Shown here: in pieces, positions 37,713-46,344 of the stretch
How positions within the stretch are numbered: the first letter of the stretch is position 1
How the letters are laid out: each line of letters opens with the position of its first letter
NCBI GenBank assembly: GCA_044238605.1
Contig: JBIICY010000002.1
Coordinates: 248,001-312,000, forward strand
Origin: UBA10438 sp044238605
GTDB taxonomy: Bacteria > Bacteroidota > Ignavibacteria > Kapaibacteriales > Kapaibacteriaceae
Direction: 5' to 3'
DNA: 64,000 nt
Notes under the pieces: generated by a model
Databases searched by the model: none
Seen by the model: only the letters and a program-made list of their open reading frames with translations
What the model was told of the DNA's origin: nothing
Made by a program: the position numbers and the translations under genes

Positions 37713-38510
37713 TTACTTCGTGGTGCCTGTGTTGGCTGCACCAGCTTCGACACTTTCCTGCGCTGCGCGCTTGTTACGATAATACTTACGCTCTGCCTTC
37801 ATTTCCTCCGAAGTCTTCGGACCGGCAGGGGGCACAGAAAGCACCCAGCCTGGCTGAATAACATCTGGGTTTTTGATCTTATCGGTGTTGGCCTGCCAAA
37901 TCTTTGGCCATTGGAACGGATCGGCATAGATCTCTGTGCGTCCAGCGATGTTCCACAGACAGTCACGATTCTCTGCCCATGTTCCAACTGTGTAACCCTT
38001 GATCCGCTTTTCACGGTAGAGGCCCTTGATGTCGCGGTTTAGGCCAGTAAGACGCTCGTAAAACTCAGGAATCATCGCCATCTGCATGCGAGCAAGTTCA
38101 TTCAGCGTGCTGCGAAGCCCCTTAACATCGTCCTGACGGTCTGCTAGGGCATCATCGCTCATGCGCTGCATTTCGCGTACCTTGCCTTCAAGCTGACCAA
38201 CGCGCTGGCGATAGGCATTCACATCGGCTTCGGTTGCACCGACAAGTGCATAGATTTCGTCGTTGCACTTTTTCAGTGCGTTTACCGCATTGGCAAGGTC
38301 AGACTCTGACTTTGAAACGTCAGACTTGACCGATCCGAGTTTCTTCTTTGCGGCGTCTACATCGCCCTTCATCTGCTTGATGCGGGCTTCGGCCTCGTCA
38401 CACGTGAGCAGTTCGTCTGCCTTCGTGATCGGCGGCGGTGGTACGTCGTCCTGAGCAAGAGCTGGAAGCATCATGCCACAGAACAGAGCGAGTGCAAGCA
38501 ATGTTTTCAT
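37713..38510 (-). CDS. Exported coiled-coil protein with C-terminal LysM-like domain
   Basis: A 265-residue protein: signal peptide (1-19), a long coiled-coil region (~35-130; heptads of Lys, Asp and Leu, with VDAAKKKLGSVKSDVSKSE), and a LysM-like peptidoglycan-binding domain at ~170-225. The latter reads YTVGTWAENRDCLWNIAGR, QWPKIWQANTDKIKNPDVI and PGWVLSVP, all standard LysM landmarks. A lysine-rich tail follows. It is probably a periplasmic protein that spans or anchors to the cell wall. AAGGAG precedes the ATG. It lies 23 bp downstream of the small coiled-coil lipoprotein gene, and the two probably work together. Confidence 0.8.
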   Translation of the reverse strand: MKTLLALALFCGMMLPALAQDDVPPPPITKADELLTCDEAEARIKQMKGDVDAAKKKLGSVKSDVSKSESDLANAVNALKKCNDEIYALVGATEADVNAYRQRVGQLEGKVREMQRMSDDALADRQDDVKGLRSTLNELARMQMAMIPEFYERLTGLNRDIKGLYREKRIKGYTVGTWAENRDCLWNIAGRTEIYADPFQWPKIWQANTDKIKNPDVIQPGWVLSVPPAGPKTSEEMKAERKYYRNKRAAQESVEAGAANTGTTK

Positions 38511-38533
38511 TGGTGTTCTCCTTGTGGCAGTAA

Positions 38534-38878
38534 TTACTTCTTCTTTGGTTGAGTTGTTGCAGGCTCTGCAGCAGCTGGCTCAGGTGCGTTTGGATCCCAG
38601 TCCTGGAACACATTTGGCCACTGTGACTTCTTTTGCTGAACAAACGAAAGCCGCTGATTGCACTGGCGAACGTCGCCCTGACGTGATGCCAGCTCTTTAT
38701 CAACACGAGACTTTTCAGCTTCAGCCTTTTGAATATCGGCGGCCGTCTGCTTGTCTTCGGTGCGCAGCTGACGAATTTGTGACATCTGCTCTTCTTTGAT
38801 CTTGCACGTGCAGGATGCAAGCACAAGGGCTATACCGAGAAAAGCTATCGGCATGCCGGCCGTGAACTTCTTCGTCAT
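38534..38878 (-). CDS. Small coiled-coil lipoprotein
   Basis: A 114-residue lipoprotein with lipobox VLASC (Cys 23), a coiled-coil stretch (~30-80, QMSQIRQLRTEDKQTAADIQ) and a short C-terminal tail rich in Pro, Ala and Glu ending in KKK. It resembles a reduced version of the LysM protein encoded next to it: both combine a coiled coil with a WPxxF/W-type motif. An outer-membrane-anchored partner that tethers to the wall is plausible. AGGAG precedes the ATG. No known family recognised. Confidence 0.72.
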   Translation of the reverse strand: MTKKFTAGMPIAFLGIALVLASCTCKIKEEQMSQIRQLRTEDKQTAADIQKAEAEKSRVDKELASRQGDVRQCNQRLSFVQQKKSQWPNVFQDWDPNAPEPAAAEPATTQPKKK

Positions 38879-38915
38879 AGGAAACTCCTCTTCTGTAATT
38901 GCTATACGGGTAGCC

Positions 38916-38923
38916 CAAATATA
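38916..38923 (-). promoter_or_regulatory. TAnnTTTG-type -7 element upstream of coiled-coil lipoprotein
   Basis: On the minus strand this reads TATATTTG, an exact match to the -7 consensus, 37 bp before the ATG at 38878. No TTTG at 19-nt spacing. Confidence 0.55.
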
Positions 38924-38990
38924 ACTGCTAATTCGTCATCAGACATCACACGATTGTTTAACGTACGAACATATACAGCTCTTGGTCAGT

Positions 38991-38998
38991 TATCTTTG
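38991..38998 (+). promoter_or_regulatory. TAnnTTTG-type -7 element abutting valS start
   Basis: TATCTTTG ends 4 bp before the valS ATG at 39003. If used, transcription would begin at or within a base or two of the start codon. The -33 position does not match TTTG. Confidence 0.5.
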
Positions 38999-39002
38999 CA
39001 GA

Positions 39003-41696
39003 ATGTCAACACCATTAGAAAAAGCCTATTCTCCCTCTTCCGTAGAGTCGCATTGGTATCAGCAGTGGCAAAACCTGGGTATTTATGCGTCGGCCCCCTC
39101 CGAGAAGACACCGTATTCAATTTTGATGCCGCCCCCGAATGTAACGGGGATACTGCATTTTGGGCACGTCCTGAACAATACCATCCAGGATATCTACGTG
39201 CGCTGGGCCCGGCAGAACGGCCAGGAATCCTGCTGGTTTCCGGGCATTGATCATGCAGGCATTGCCACCCAGACCAAGGTTGAGCAGGAGCTCAAGACGG
39301 AAGGTAAATCTCGGTATGACCTCGGCCGCGAGGCGTTTATCGACCGCGTTTGGCAATGGAAGGAGCGTTACGGTGGCATCATCCTTCAGCAGTTGCGCAC
39401 GCTCGGGGTCTCAGCCGACTGGAACAGAACGCTCTTTACCATGGACGAGAGTGCAAGCGAGGCAGTCCGAGATGTTTTCATTCAGCTCTATAACGAGGGC
39501 CTGATCTACCGCGGCAAGCGCATCATTAACTGGTCTCCTGTTGCTCAAAGTGCCCTTAGTGACGAAGAAGTGATCTTCAAGGAGGTCAAAGAGCACATTT
39601 ATACACTTCGGTACAACCTCGCAGATGGCTCTGGGGCGCTTCTTGTAGCTACTGTTCGTCCTGAGACCATCTTTGCTGACGTTGCGGTGGCCGTAAATCC
39701 AAACGACGAACGCTACAGGCATCTAATCGGATCGAACGTTATCGTTCCTCTCTCCGGACAGCACGTGCCGATCATCGCTGATGACTATGCAGACCCGACG
39801 TTTGGAACGGGGTGTGTTAAGATTACGCCGGCACACGACCCCAACGACTTTGAGATCGGACTCCGCCACGGACTCGAAATGCCGTCGTGCATAAATGCAG
39901 ATGCATCACTCAACGACCTAGCTGGTGAGTTCAAGGGGCTTGACAGGTTTGTAGCACGACGTAAAGTTGTTGCTGCACTTGAAGCGACTGAACTCCTTGA
40001 AAAGAAAGAAGATTACACCCACAACGTCGGCTTTAGTGAGCGCGGTGGGGAAGCCGTAGAACCATATCTCAGTGATCAGTGGTTCGTAAAGATGGAGCCC
40101 CTTGCCAAGCCTGCTCTCGAGGTTGTTCTGCGGGGTGATATCAAGTTCTATCCCGAGCATTGGATACGAACCTATGAGCACTGGATGACGAACATCCGAG
40201 ACTGGTGCATATCGCGTCAGCTCTGGTGGGGTCATCGCATTCCGGTCTATTACTGTGGCGACGGACGCGTTGTAGCTGCCCGTAACGAGGAAGATGCACG
40301 CAGACAACTGGGCATAGACACAACGGTAGAACTTCGGCAGGATCCGGACGTCCTCGACACATGGTTTTCATCATGGCTCTGGCCAATGACGACGATGGGC
40401 TGGAGAGGACCATTTGCTGATCATGACGAAGCAACACAGAAGCAGCTTGCATACTACCTGCCATCGAATTTGCTGGTAACCGGACCCGACATCATCTTCT
40501 TCTGGGTTGCCCGTATGATCATGGCCACGGTAAAGTTCCGAGGAACCGTGCCGTTCAAGGACGTGTACTTTACGTCGATCATTCGAGACGCCAAGGGACG
40601 TAAGCTTTCGAAGTCATTGGGTAATTCGCCCGATCCACTCAACATCATCAATCAGTACGGCTCTGATGCGATCAGATTTACAATGATCTATCTGGCGCCA
40701 CTCGGATCGGATGTGCGTTTAGATATCGATGAAAAGACGCAAGACATTCCATCCATGGAGCTTGGGCGCAACTTTGCAAACAAGGTCTGGAACGTCTGCC
40801 GATTCCTGCAGATGAAAGAGCAGGAAATTCCATCAGATGTTGCAGCAAGCGGTGACTACCAACTATCTACTGCAGACAGATGGATTCGTTCTCGCTATGC
40901 CAGCACCGTCGCAACAGCTCGTCAGCACCTCGAGCACTACCGCATCACTGAATACGCCAAGTGTCTGTATGATTTTATCTGGCGGGATTTCTGCGACTGG
41001 TATGTCGAAATCGTAAAAGTACAATCTGCCACGGCAGGGTCAGATGCCGAAAAGCGAGCAATACTCGCAGGTGCATTCGACATCATCGACGGCACATTGA
41101 AGCTCCTCCACCCGGTAATGCCATTTTTGACTGAAGAACTCTGGCATGGGTTGTACGGTCACCCAACTGATGAATCGATCTCTGTACAGCAGGCACCTGC
41201 TTCCAATAAATCACATATCGAACCAGCAACCGAACAGCGCTTTGAAACACTGCAGCTTGTTGTTGAGGCAATGAGGCGTCAGCGCGCCGAAATGGGCATC
41301 CCTCCAAGCGAGCGTCTCGACGTCGTTATGCGTGTGGAACCTGAGCATGTTGACTTCTTCACCGAGCAACATTCGATCATCTCATCGCTTGCACGCTGTG
41401 CATCGCTGACGATCGCATCTGATGCTCACAAGCCTGAGGGGTCTGTTGCCGACGTGGTCCGCGGAAATGAGATCTTTATGGTTGTTGCCGGAAAGGTAGA
41501 CCTGGAGAAAGAACGAGCTCGAATGCAAAAAGAGATCACGAGACTTCAGGGAGCTATTGCAGGCGTCGAAAAGAAACTTGGCAATGCATCATTTGTTCAA
41601 AATGCCAAACCAGAAGTGGTCGAGGTAGAACGCCAGAAACTTCGTGACTGGTCCGATGCGTTAGACAAACTCACGAAGAACGTAGCAGCACTCTAA
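39003..41696 (+). CDS. valS: Valine-tRNA ligase
   Basis: An 897-residue class I aminoacyl-tRNA synthetase. PPPNVTGILHFGHVLN contains the HIGH-type motif, and GRKLSKSLGNSPDP contains the KMSKS-type motif. The editing domain (CP1) is present, with VATVRPETIFADVAVAVNP. The C-terminal ~65 residues form the usual valyl arm coiled coil (VDLEKERARMQKEITRLQG). The frame opens at 38982, but MSTPLEKAYSP at 39003 matches the family start. There is no Shine-Dalgarno in the few bases between the -7 element and the ATG. Confidence 0.96.
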   Translation: MSTPLEKAYSPSSVESHWYQQWQNLGIYASAPSEKTPYSILMPPPNVTGILHFGHVLNNTIQDIYVRWARQNGQESCWFPGIDHAGIATQTKVEQELKTEGKSRYDLGREAFIDRVWQWKERYGGIILQQLRTLGVSADWNRTLFTMDESASEAVRDVFIQLYNEGLIYRGKRIINWSPVAQSALSDEEVIFKEVKEHIYTLRYNLADGSGALLVATVRPETIFADVAVAVNPNDERYRHLIGSNVIVPLSGQHVPIIADDYADPTFGTGCVKITPAHDPNDFEIGLRHGLEMPSCINADASLNDLAGEFKGLDRFVARRKVVAALEATELLEKKEDYTHNVGFSERGGEAVEPYLSDQWFVKMEPLAKPALEVVLRGDIKFYPEHWIRTYEHWMTNIRDWCISRQLWWGHRIPVYYCGDGRVVAARNEEDARRQLGIDTTVELRQDPDVLDTWFSSWLWPMTTMGWRGPFADHDEATQKQLAYYLPSNLLVTGPDIIFFWVARMIMATVKFRGTVPFKDVYFTSIIRDAKGRKLSKSLGNSPDPLNIINQYGSDAIRFTMIYLAPLGSDVRLDIDEKTQDIPSMELGRNFANKVWNVCRFLQMKEQEIPSDVAASGDYQLSTADRWIRSRYASTVATARQHLEHYRITEYAKCLYDFIWRDFCDWYVEIVKVQSATAGSDAEKRAILAGAFDIIDGTLKLLHPVMPFLTEELWHGLYGHPTDESISVQQAPASNKSHIEPATEQRFETLQLVVEAMRRQRAEMGIPPSERLDVVMRVEPEHVDFFTEQHSIISSLARCASLTIASDAHKPEGSVADVVRGNEIFMVVAGKVDLEKERARMQKEITRLQGAIAGVEKKLGNASFVQNAKPEVVEVERQKLRDWSDALDKLTKNVAAL

Positions 41697-41722
41697 ACCA
41701 ACATGAGACAGACAGGTAAAGC

Positions 41723-42931
41723 ATGACGTATATCCTTGATCCGATCCGCACGGCTGTTGGCAAGTATGGTGGAGCCCTAAGCTCTGTGCGTCCGGATGAC
41801 ATGGCAGGCAATGTGCTCCGTGCACTTGTTGAGCGAACTGGTATCGACCCGGCAGGTGTTGATGATGTAATTCTTGGCTGCGCCAACCAGGCAGGGGAAG
41901 ACAATCGCAACGTTGCCCGCATGGCAGTGCTGCTCGGTGGGCTTCCTCAGACCGTTCCCGCGGTTACCGTTAACCGCCTTTGCGCATCCTCGCTCGAGGC
42001 CGTGATTCAGGGAATGCGGGCCATCCGTGCCAACGAGGCAAATCTGATCATCGCCGGTGGGGTGGAGAGTATGTCGCGTGCCCCCTACAGCATGCCCAAG
42101 AATGTCTCGGGTAAAGCAATGTTCGGCAACCTCACAGTGTACGACACTGCGCTTGGGTGGAGATATCCGAATTCTGCCATGGAGGCAATGTTTCCTCTTG
42201 AAGCAATGGGTGAAACGGCTGAGAACATTGCTGAGCGTTGGGGCATCTCACGGGAAGATCAGGACGCCTTTGCCCTGCAATCACATCAGCGTGCAGCAGC
42301 AGCCCGCACGAGCGGAGTGTTGTCAGATGAAATCATTCCGTACGTAATACCATCGCGCAAAGCAGATCCGGTAGTTGTGGCACACGATGAGCAGCCGCGG
42401 GCTGATGCTTCACTCGAGAGCATGGCAACTCTCAAGGCGGCTTTTCGAAAGGGCGGTTCTGTAACAGCGGGTAACTCCTCCTCGCTCAACGATGGAGCTG
42501 CCGCAATGCTACTTGCAAGTGAACAGGTCATTACCGACCGTGCAGATCTGCGCAAGCATGCAATCGCAAAGATCCTAAGCAGTGGCGCTGTTGGCGTTGA
42601 CCCACGCATCATGGGAATTGGCCCCGTTGGCGCAATTCAGCTTGCCTGCAAGCGCGCTGGAATTGGAGTGAACGATCTTGATCTGGTTGAAATCAACGAG
42701 GCCTTTGCTGCGCAGAGCCTTGCCTGCATCCGCGAGCTCAACCTCGATATGAACAAGGTGAACGTCAATGGGGGAGCTATTGCTATCGGACATCCCCTAG
42801 GCGTGAGCGGAGCTCGCATATTGGGTCACCTTGCGCGCGAAATGCGTCGCAGGGGCCTTCGTTACGGAGCTGCCGCACTGTGCATCGGAGTAGGCCAAGG
42901 ATTGGCCGTTGTTATTGAGTCCTGCGACTAA
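41723..42931 (+). CDS. Acetyl-CoA acetyltransferase family thiolase
   Basis: A 402-residue thiolase. The nucleophile is C87 in NRLCASS; the later motifs EINEAFAAQ, NGGAIAIGHPLGVSGARI and the second catalytic cysteine in LCIGVGQG are present. The opening phrase (YILDPIRTAVGKYGGALSSVRPDDM) and the GCANQAGEDNRNVARMA segment are closest to 3-oxoadipyl-CoA/acetyl-CoA thiolases (PcaF-like), but no aromatic-degradation genes are nearby. It could act in fatty-acid oxidation or in acetoacetyl-CoA formation. It follows valS by 26 bp. Confidence 0.9.
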   Translation: MTYILDPIRTAVGKYGGALSSVRPDDMAGNVLRALVERTGIDPAGVDDVILGCANQAGEDNRNVARMAVLLGGLPQTVPAVTVNRLCASSLEAVIQGMRAIRANEANLIIAGGVESMSRAPYSMPKNVSGKAMFGNLTVYDTALGWRYPNSAMEAMFPLEAMGETAENIAERWGISREDQDAFALQSHQRAAAARTSGVLSDEIIPYVIPSRKADPVVVAHDEQPRADASLESMATLKAAFRKGGSVTAGNSSSLNDGAAAMLLASEQVITDRADLRKHAIAKILSSGAVGVDPRIMGIGPVGAIQLACKRAGIGVNDLDLVEINEAFAAQSLACIRELNLDMNKVNVNGGAIAIGHPLGVSGARILGHLAREMRRRGLRYGAAALCIGVGQGLAVVIESCD

Positions 42932-42942
42932 CGTTTCGCAGT

Positions 42943-42950
42943 TATATTTG
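42943..42950 (+). promoter_or_regulatory. TAnnTTTG-type -7 element upstream of nuoF
   Basis: TATATTTG, an exact -7 consensus, 36 bp before the nuoF ATG; a GAAGGA Shine-Dalgarno follows at 42974-42979. The -33 site at 19-nt spacing is absent. Confidence 0.5.
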
Positions 42951-42986
42951 CCTGTCTCAACGAACGCATTTCACGAAGGACACTTC

Positions 42987-44318
42987 ATGTATTCGGCACC
43001 ACATATCGTACTTCCTCAGATCAAGGATCTCCACAAGGCAGACGTCTTTATGGCCAATGGTGGCTATGGGGCTTATAAAAAAGCCATCAGCATGTCGCCA
43101 GATGCTGTCATCGACGAGGTCAAGAAATCAGGTCTGCGTGGCCGCGGCGGCGCATGTTTTCCGACTGGTTTAAAGTGGTCGTTCATGCCGAAGGGCAATG
43201 AAAAACCGAAGTACCTTGCCATCAATGGCGATGAATCGGAGCCAGGATCGTTCAAGGACCGTCAGATCTTCGAGTACAATCCGCACGGCTTGATCGAAGG
43301 CATCATGATCGCCGGATATGCCATGGGCATCAAGACGGCGTTTATCTACATCCGCGGTGAATACCACAAGTGGGTAGATCTGATGCAGGACGCAGTAGAC
43401 GAGGCCTATGCCAAGGGGCTTATTGGCGATGCGATGAAGAAGACATTTGGTGGTGACTACTCGATCGACATCGTTGTACACAAGGGCGCCGGTGCCTACA
43501 TCTGTGGTGAAGAAACATCGCTGATGAATTCACTTGAAGGAGATCGAGCCTACCCACGCTACAAGCCACCGTTCCCAGCAAACAAGGGGCTGTGGGGTAT
43601 GCCCACAACGATCAACAATGTTGAGACGCTTGCTACTGTGCCGGCAATTCTCACGATGGGTGCAGACGCATTTGCGGCGATCGGTGCGCCGGGACACTCC
43701 GGTACGCTGCTCTATGGTGTAAGCGGACACGTTAACAAGCCTGGCGTATACGAGCTGCCAACTGGAACAAAACTTACAGACATCATCCACAACATCTGCG
43801 GTGGTGTTCCTGGAAATAAGAAGGTCAAAGCAGTTATTCCTGGCGGTTCGTCTATGCCCCCTCTGCGTGGGGACGAACTCGAGGGCGTCTGTATGGATGA
43901 GGAGTACCTCAAGAAGATCGGAACGCACATCGGAACTGCGGGCATCATGGTGATGGATGAAGACACGGACATCGTAGCCGTTACACTTCGTATTGCGCGG
44001 TTCTACCACCACGAATCATGCGGACAATGCACGCCATGCCGCGAAGGCTGTGGCTGGATGGAAAAGGTCCTCCACCGTCTCGACCATGGCGATGCAACAA
44101 GCTCAGACATCGATCTTCTCTACAGTGTTGCGTCGAACATTGAAGGCAACACGATCTGTGCTCTTGGCGATGCCGCTGCCTGGCCGGTAAAGGGCTTCAT
44201 TGAGAAATTCCGCGACGAGTTTGAAGCGCGTGTTAAGCAGAACCGTTCGTTTGTTTCACTAAATGTGGTTCATGGGCGTAGGGCTACTGCCTCGACGCTG
44301 GTTACAACAAACGCTTAA
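42987..44318 (+). CDS. nuoF: NADH-quinone oxidoreductase subunit F-like flavoprotein
   Basis: A 443-residue FMN- and NADH-binding subunit of complex I. It has GLRGRGGACFPTGLKW (NADH/FMN site), NGDESEPGSFKDR, GAGAYICGEETSLMNSLEG, GLWGMPTTINNVET, and the 4Fe-4S ligands C345, C348 and C351 plus C391. All ligands of the family are intact. No nuoE, nuoG or other complex I gene is adjacent, which is unusual; the gene may serve complex I encoded elsewhere or an electron-bifurcating dehydrogenase. The frame opens at 42909, but the ATG at 42987 has the Shine-Dalgarno. Its stop overlaps the zupT ATG by one base. Confidence 0.9.
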   Translation: MYSAPHIVLPQIKDLHKADVFMANGGYGAYKKAISMSPDAVIDEVKKSGLRGRGGACFPTGLKWSFMPKGNEKPKYLAINGDESEPGSFKDRQIFEYNPHGLIEGIMIAGYAMGIKTAFIYIRGEYHKWVDLMQDAVDEAYAKGLIGDAMKKTFGGDYSIDIVVHKGAGAYICGEETSLMNSLEGDRAYPRYKPPFPANKGLWGMPTTINNVETLATVPAILTMGADAFAAIGAPGHSGTLLYGVSGHVNKPGVYELPTGTKLTDIIHNICGGVPGNKKVKAVIPGGSSMPPLRGDELEGVCMDEEYLKKIGTHIGTAGIMVMDEDTDIVAVTLRIARFYHHESCGQCTPCREGCGWMEKVLHRLDHGDATSSDIDLLYSVASNIEGNTICALGDAAAWPVKGFIEKFRDEFEARVKQNRSFVSLNVVHGRRATASTLVTTNA

Positions 44319-45139
44319 TGGATTTTCATGCATTGGGGTACGCCTTTGCTTTGACACTGCTGGCAGGACTTGCCACAGGCGTCGGCTCGGCGATGGCCTT
44401 TTTTGCAAAGAAAACATCAACGAAGTTTCTCTCCATATCACTCGGCTTCTCAGCAGGGGTGATGATCTACGTCTCGTTTGTCGAGATACTTGCCAAGAGC
44501 ACAACGGCGCTCACAAAGGTCTATGGGGTTCAAGGTGGACGCTGGTACGCCGTGCTTTCATTCTTTGCAGGGATTGCGCTGATCGCCATCATCGACAAGC
44601 TTGTACCAAGTCACGAGAATCCCCACGAGAATATCACTGTCGAAGCTCTCGATGACACATCGAAGCAGGAAGAGTTTAAACGCAGCAATAAACTTCTGCG
44701 CGTTGGAATCATGACGGCTTTGGCGATCGGTATTCACAACTTCCCTGAAGGCCTAGCAACGTTTGTCAGTGCGCTTGAAGATCCTAGTCTAGGTCTGGCC
44801 ATTGCAGTTGCCATTGCAATCCACAACATCCCCGAGGGCATTGCCGTAAGCGTACCGGTGTATTACGCTACGCAGGATCGCAAAAAAGCCTTTTTGTATT
44901 CGTTTTTGTCTGGCCTAGCTGAACCTGTAGGGGCCGTTATTGGTTACCTCGTTCTGCTACCGTTCATGAGTCCAGTTGTTATGGGGGTTGTCTTTGGTCT
45001 TGTTGCCGGCATCATGGTCTTCATCTCGATCGATGAACTTCTGCCTGCTGCCCGGGAATATGGCGAACATCACCTAAGCATTTACGGGCTCGTAGCAGGA
45101 ATGGCCGTGATGGCTGTTTCTTTGCTCCTTTTACTCTGA
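44318..45139 (+). CDS. zupT: ZIP-family metal transporter ZupT
   Basis: A 273-residue integral membrane protein with eight predicted helices. The metal-site motifs of the ZupT group are present: HNFPEGLATF in helix IV and HNIPEGIAVSVP in helix V. A His/Glu-rich loop (SHENPHENITVE) lies between helices III and IV. It imports zinc and probably other divalent cations into the cytosol. Start codon coupled to nuoF (TAATG). Confidence 0.94.
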   Translation: MDFHALGYAFALTLLAGLATGVGSAMAFFAKKTSTKFLSISLGFSAGVMIYVSFVEILAKSTTALTKVYGVQGGRWYAVLSFFAGIALIAIIDKLVPSHENPHENITVEALDDTSKQEEFKRSNKLLRVGIMTALAIGIHNFPEGLATFVSALEDPSLGLAIAVAIAIHNIPEGIAVSVPVYYATQDRKKAFLYSFLSGLAEPVGAVIGYLVLLPFMSPVVMGVVFGLVAGIMVFISIDELLPAAREYGEHHLSIYGLVAGMAVMAVSLLLLL

Positions 45140-45155
45140 GATACATTCTCCCTGT

Positions 45156-45779
45156 ATGTCACAACCACCAAAACGTATTGGTATCATCGGTGGATCATTC
45201 AATCCGATCCACATCGCCCATCTGATCATCGCAGACAGATTTGTTGATCAGCTTCATCTTGATGCTTGTTTTTTCGTGCCGGCTTTTCAGTCGCCGTTCA
45301 AGATAGGCGACAAGGGTCTTGCATCACCAGAGGATCGCGTTGCAATGGTTTCTCTGGCAACCGAGCAGCATCCAATGTTCCATGTAAGCCCCCTGGAAGT
45401 CGACAGACAGGGTGTTTCCTACACAATCGACACGCTACGTTCGATCGCTGCAGAGAACCCCGGGGCAGTGCTCCACTTGCTTATTGGTAGCGATCAAGCC
45501 ATTGAGTTTGTGCGCTGGAAAGACTGGCAGGATATCTGTCGCATTGCTCAGCTCTGCATCGTACGCAGACCGTTTCTGCTTACCCCAGAACAGGAACAAC
45601 GTATGACAGAACAACTCACAATCGATGGACGCTCACCGATGTGGATACACGCCCCACTGCTAGAGATCTCGTCAACAGACATCCGCAACCGCGTTGCAGA
45701 CGGCAAGAGTATTAACTACCAGACCGTCAAAGCAGTAAGGGATTACATTGATGAGAAGCAGTTGTATAGACGAGGGTGA
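45156..45779 (+). CDS. nadD: Nicotinate-nucleotide adenylyltransferase
   Basis: A 207-residue nucleotidyltransferase that makes deamido-NAD from nicotinate mononucleotide and ATP. It opens with GIIGGSFNPIHIAHL (the HxGH-type motif reads HIAH), has GVSYTIDTLRSI and LLIGSDQAIEFVRWKDW, and ends with the ISSTDIRNRV motif. It lies 16 bp after zupT. A 7-bp repeat array starts immediately after the stop codon. Confidence 0.95.
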   Translation: MSQPPKRIGIIGGSFNPIHIAHLIIADRFVDQLHLDACFFVPAFQSPFKIGDKGLASPEDRVAMVSLATEQHPMFHVSPLEVDRQGVSYTIDTLRSIAAENPGAVLHLLIGSDQAIEFVRWKDWQDICRIAQLCIVRRPFLLTPEQEQRMTEQLTIDGRSPMWIHAPLLEISSTDIRNRVADGKSINYQTVKAVRDYIDEKQLYRRG

Positions 45780-45781
45780 TA

Positions 45782-45837
45782 GGGACTAGGGACTGGGGAC
45801 GAGGGACTGGTTACTGGTTACTGATTACTGATTACAA
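45782..45837. repeat. Degenerate 7-bp tandem repeat array (8 units)
   Basis: Eight consecutive heptamers: GGGACTA, GGGACTG, GGGACGA, GGGACTG, GTTACTG, GTTACTG, ATTACTG, ATTACAA. The units start 2 bp after the nadD stop and end just before the GGTGG Shine-Dalgarno of the next gene, so the array fills the whole intergenic space. The same family occurs at 53883-54008. Such arrays can change copy number by slippage, which here would alter the spacing between two genes. Confidence 0.92.
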
Positions 45838-45846
45838 GGTGGAACA

Positions 45847-46194
45847 ATGGATTATCAAGAAATGAAACTGCTGGCAACTATGGTTGCCGATGCGCTCGAA
45901 AAGCGTCACAATGCGCCCCTTGCCACCAAGTGGCAGCATGGCACGATGATTTTTAAACCTGCTGATGACTCATTGAAGCAGCATGAAATGTCTATAGAAC
46001 GCTTCATGCAGAAGATCGTGATGATGCGCGATAATCTGCGTGTGCTCGAGCAACAGGTAAATGCGAACAGCAGCCTAAGCGTAGCAGAAAAAGTAAAGCT
46101 GCAGGGATACATCACCCGCATTTACGGAACGATGACGTCGTTCAACATTTTGTTTGCAGACGACGACGACAAATTCAAAGGCGCTGGCGAATAA
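45847..46194 (+). CDS. Small uncharacterised helical protein
   Basis: A 115-residue cytosolic protein without a signal peptide. It looks all-helical, with KLLATMVADALEKR near the start and a central coiled-coil-like helix (MMRDNLRVLEQQVNANS), and ends in an acidic patch ADDDDKF. I do not recognise the family. AAGGTGG precedes the ATG directly after the heptamer array. It faces the tRNA unit tail-to-tail; the terminator at 46207-46244 may serve both strands. Confidence 0.65.
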   Translation: MDYQEMKLLATMVADALEKRHNAPLATKWQHGTMIFKPADDSLKQHEMSIERFMQKIVMMRDNLRVLEQQVNANSSLSVAEKVKLQGYITRIYGTMTSFNILFADDDDKFKGAGE

Positions 46195-46206
46195 AGGGGC
46201 ACTATC

Positions 46207-46244
46207 AAAAAAAACGTCCGACTGCATATTGCAATCGGACGTTT
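46207..46244 (-). terminator. Terminator of the tRNA unit
   Basis: The hairpin 46212-46244 pairs AAACGTCCGA with TCGGACGTTT, and TGCA with TGCA across one C/A mismatch. On the minus strand it is followed by T8 (46214-46207). It lies just beyond the tRNA-Asp 3' end, so it ends the tRNA transcript. On the plus strand the T-run is poor. Confidence 0.92.
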
Positions 46245-46256
46245 GTTGTTCGGGAG

Positions 46257-46331
46257 CGGGACCGACGGGGCTCGAACCCGCGACCTCCGCCTTGACAGGG
46301 CGGCGCTCTAACCAAGCTGAGCTACGATCCC
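46257..46331 (-). tRNA. tRNA-Asp (GTC)
   Basis: The cloverleaf is complete: acceptor GGGATCG with CGGTCCC (one T-G pair) and discriminator G. The D-arm is GCTC/GAGC, the anticodon stem CCGCC/GGCGG closes the loop CTGTCAA (anticodon GTC), and the T-loop is TTCGAGC. The 3' CCA is not encoded, so CCA-adding enzyme is needed. It is the second tRNA of the unit, 13 bp after tRNA-Ala. Confidence 0.97.
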
Positions 46332-46344
46332 GTAACCGTTACGC

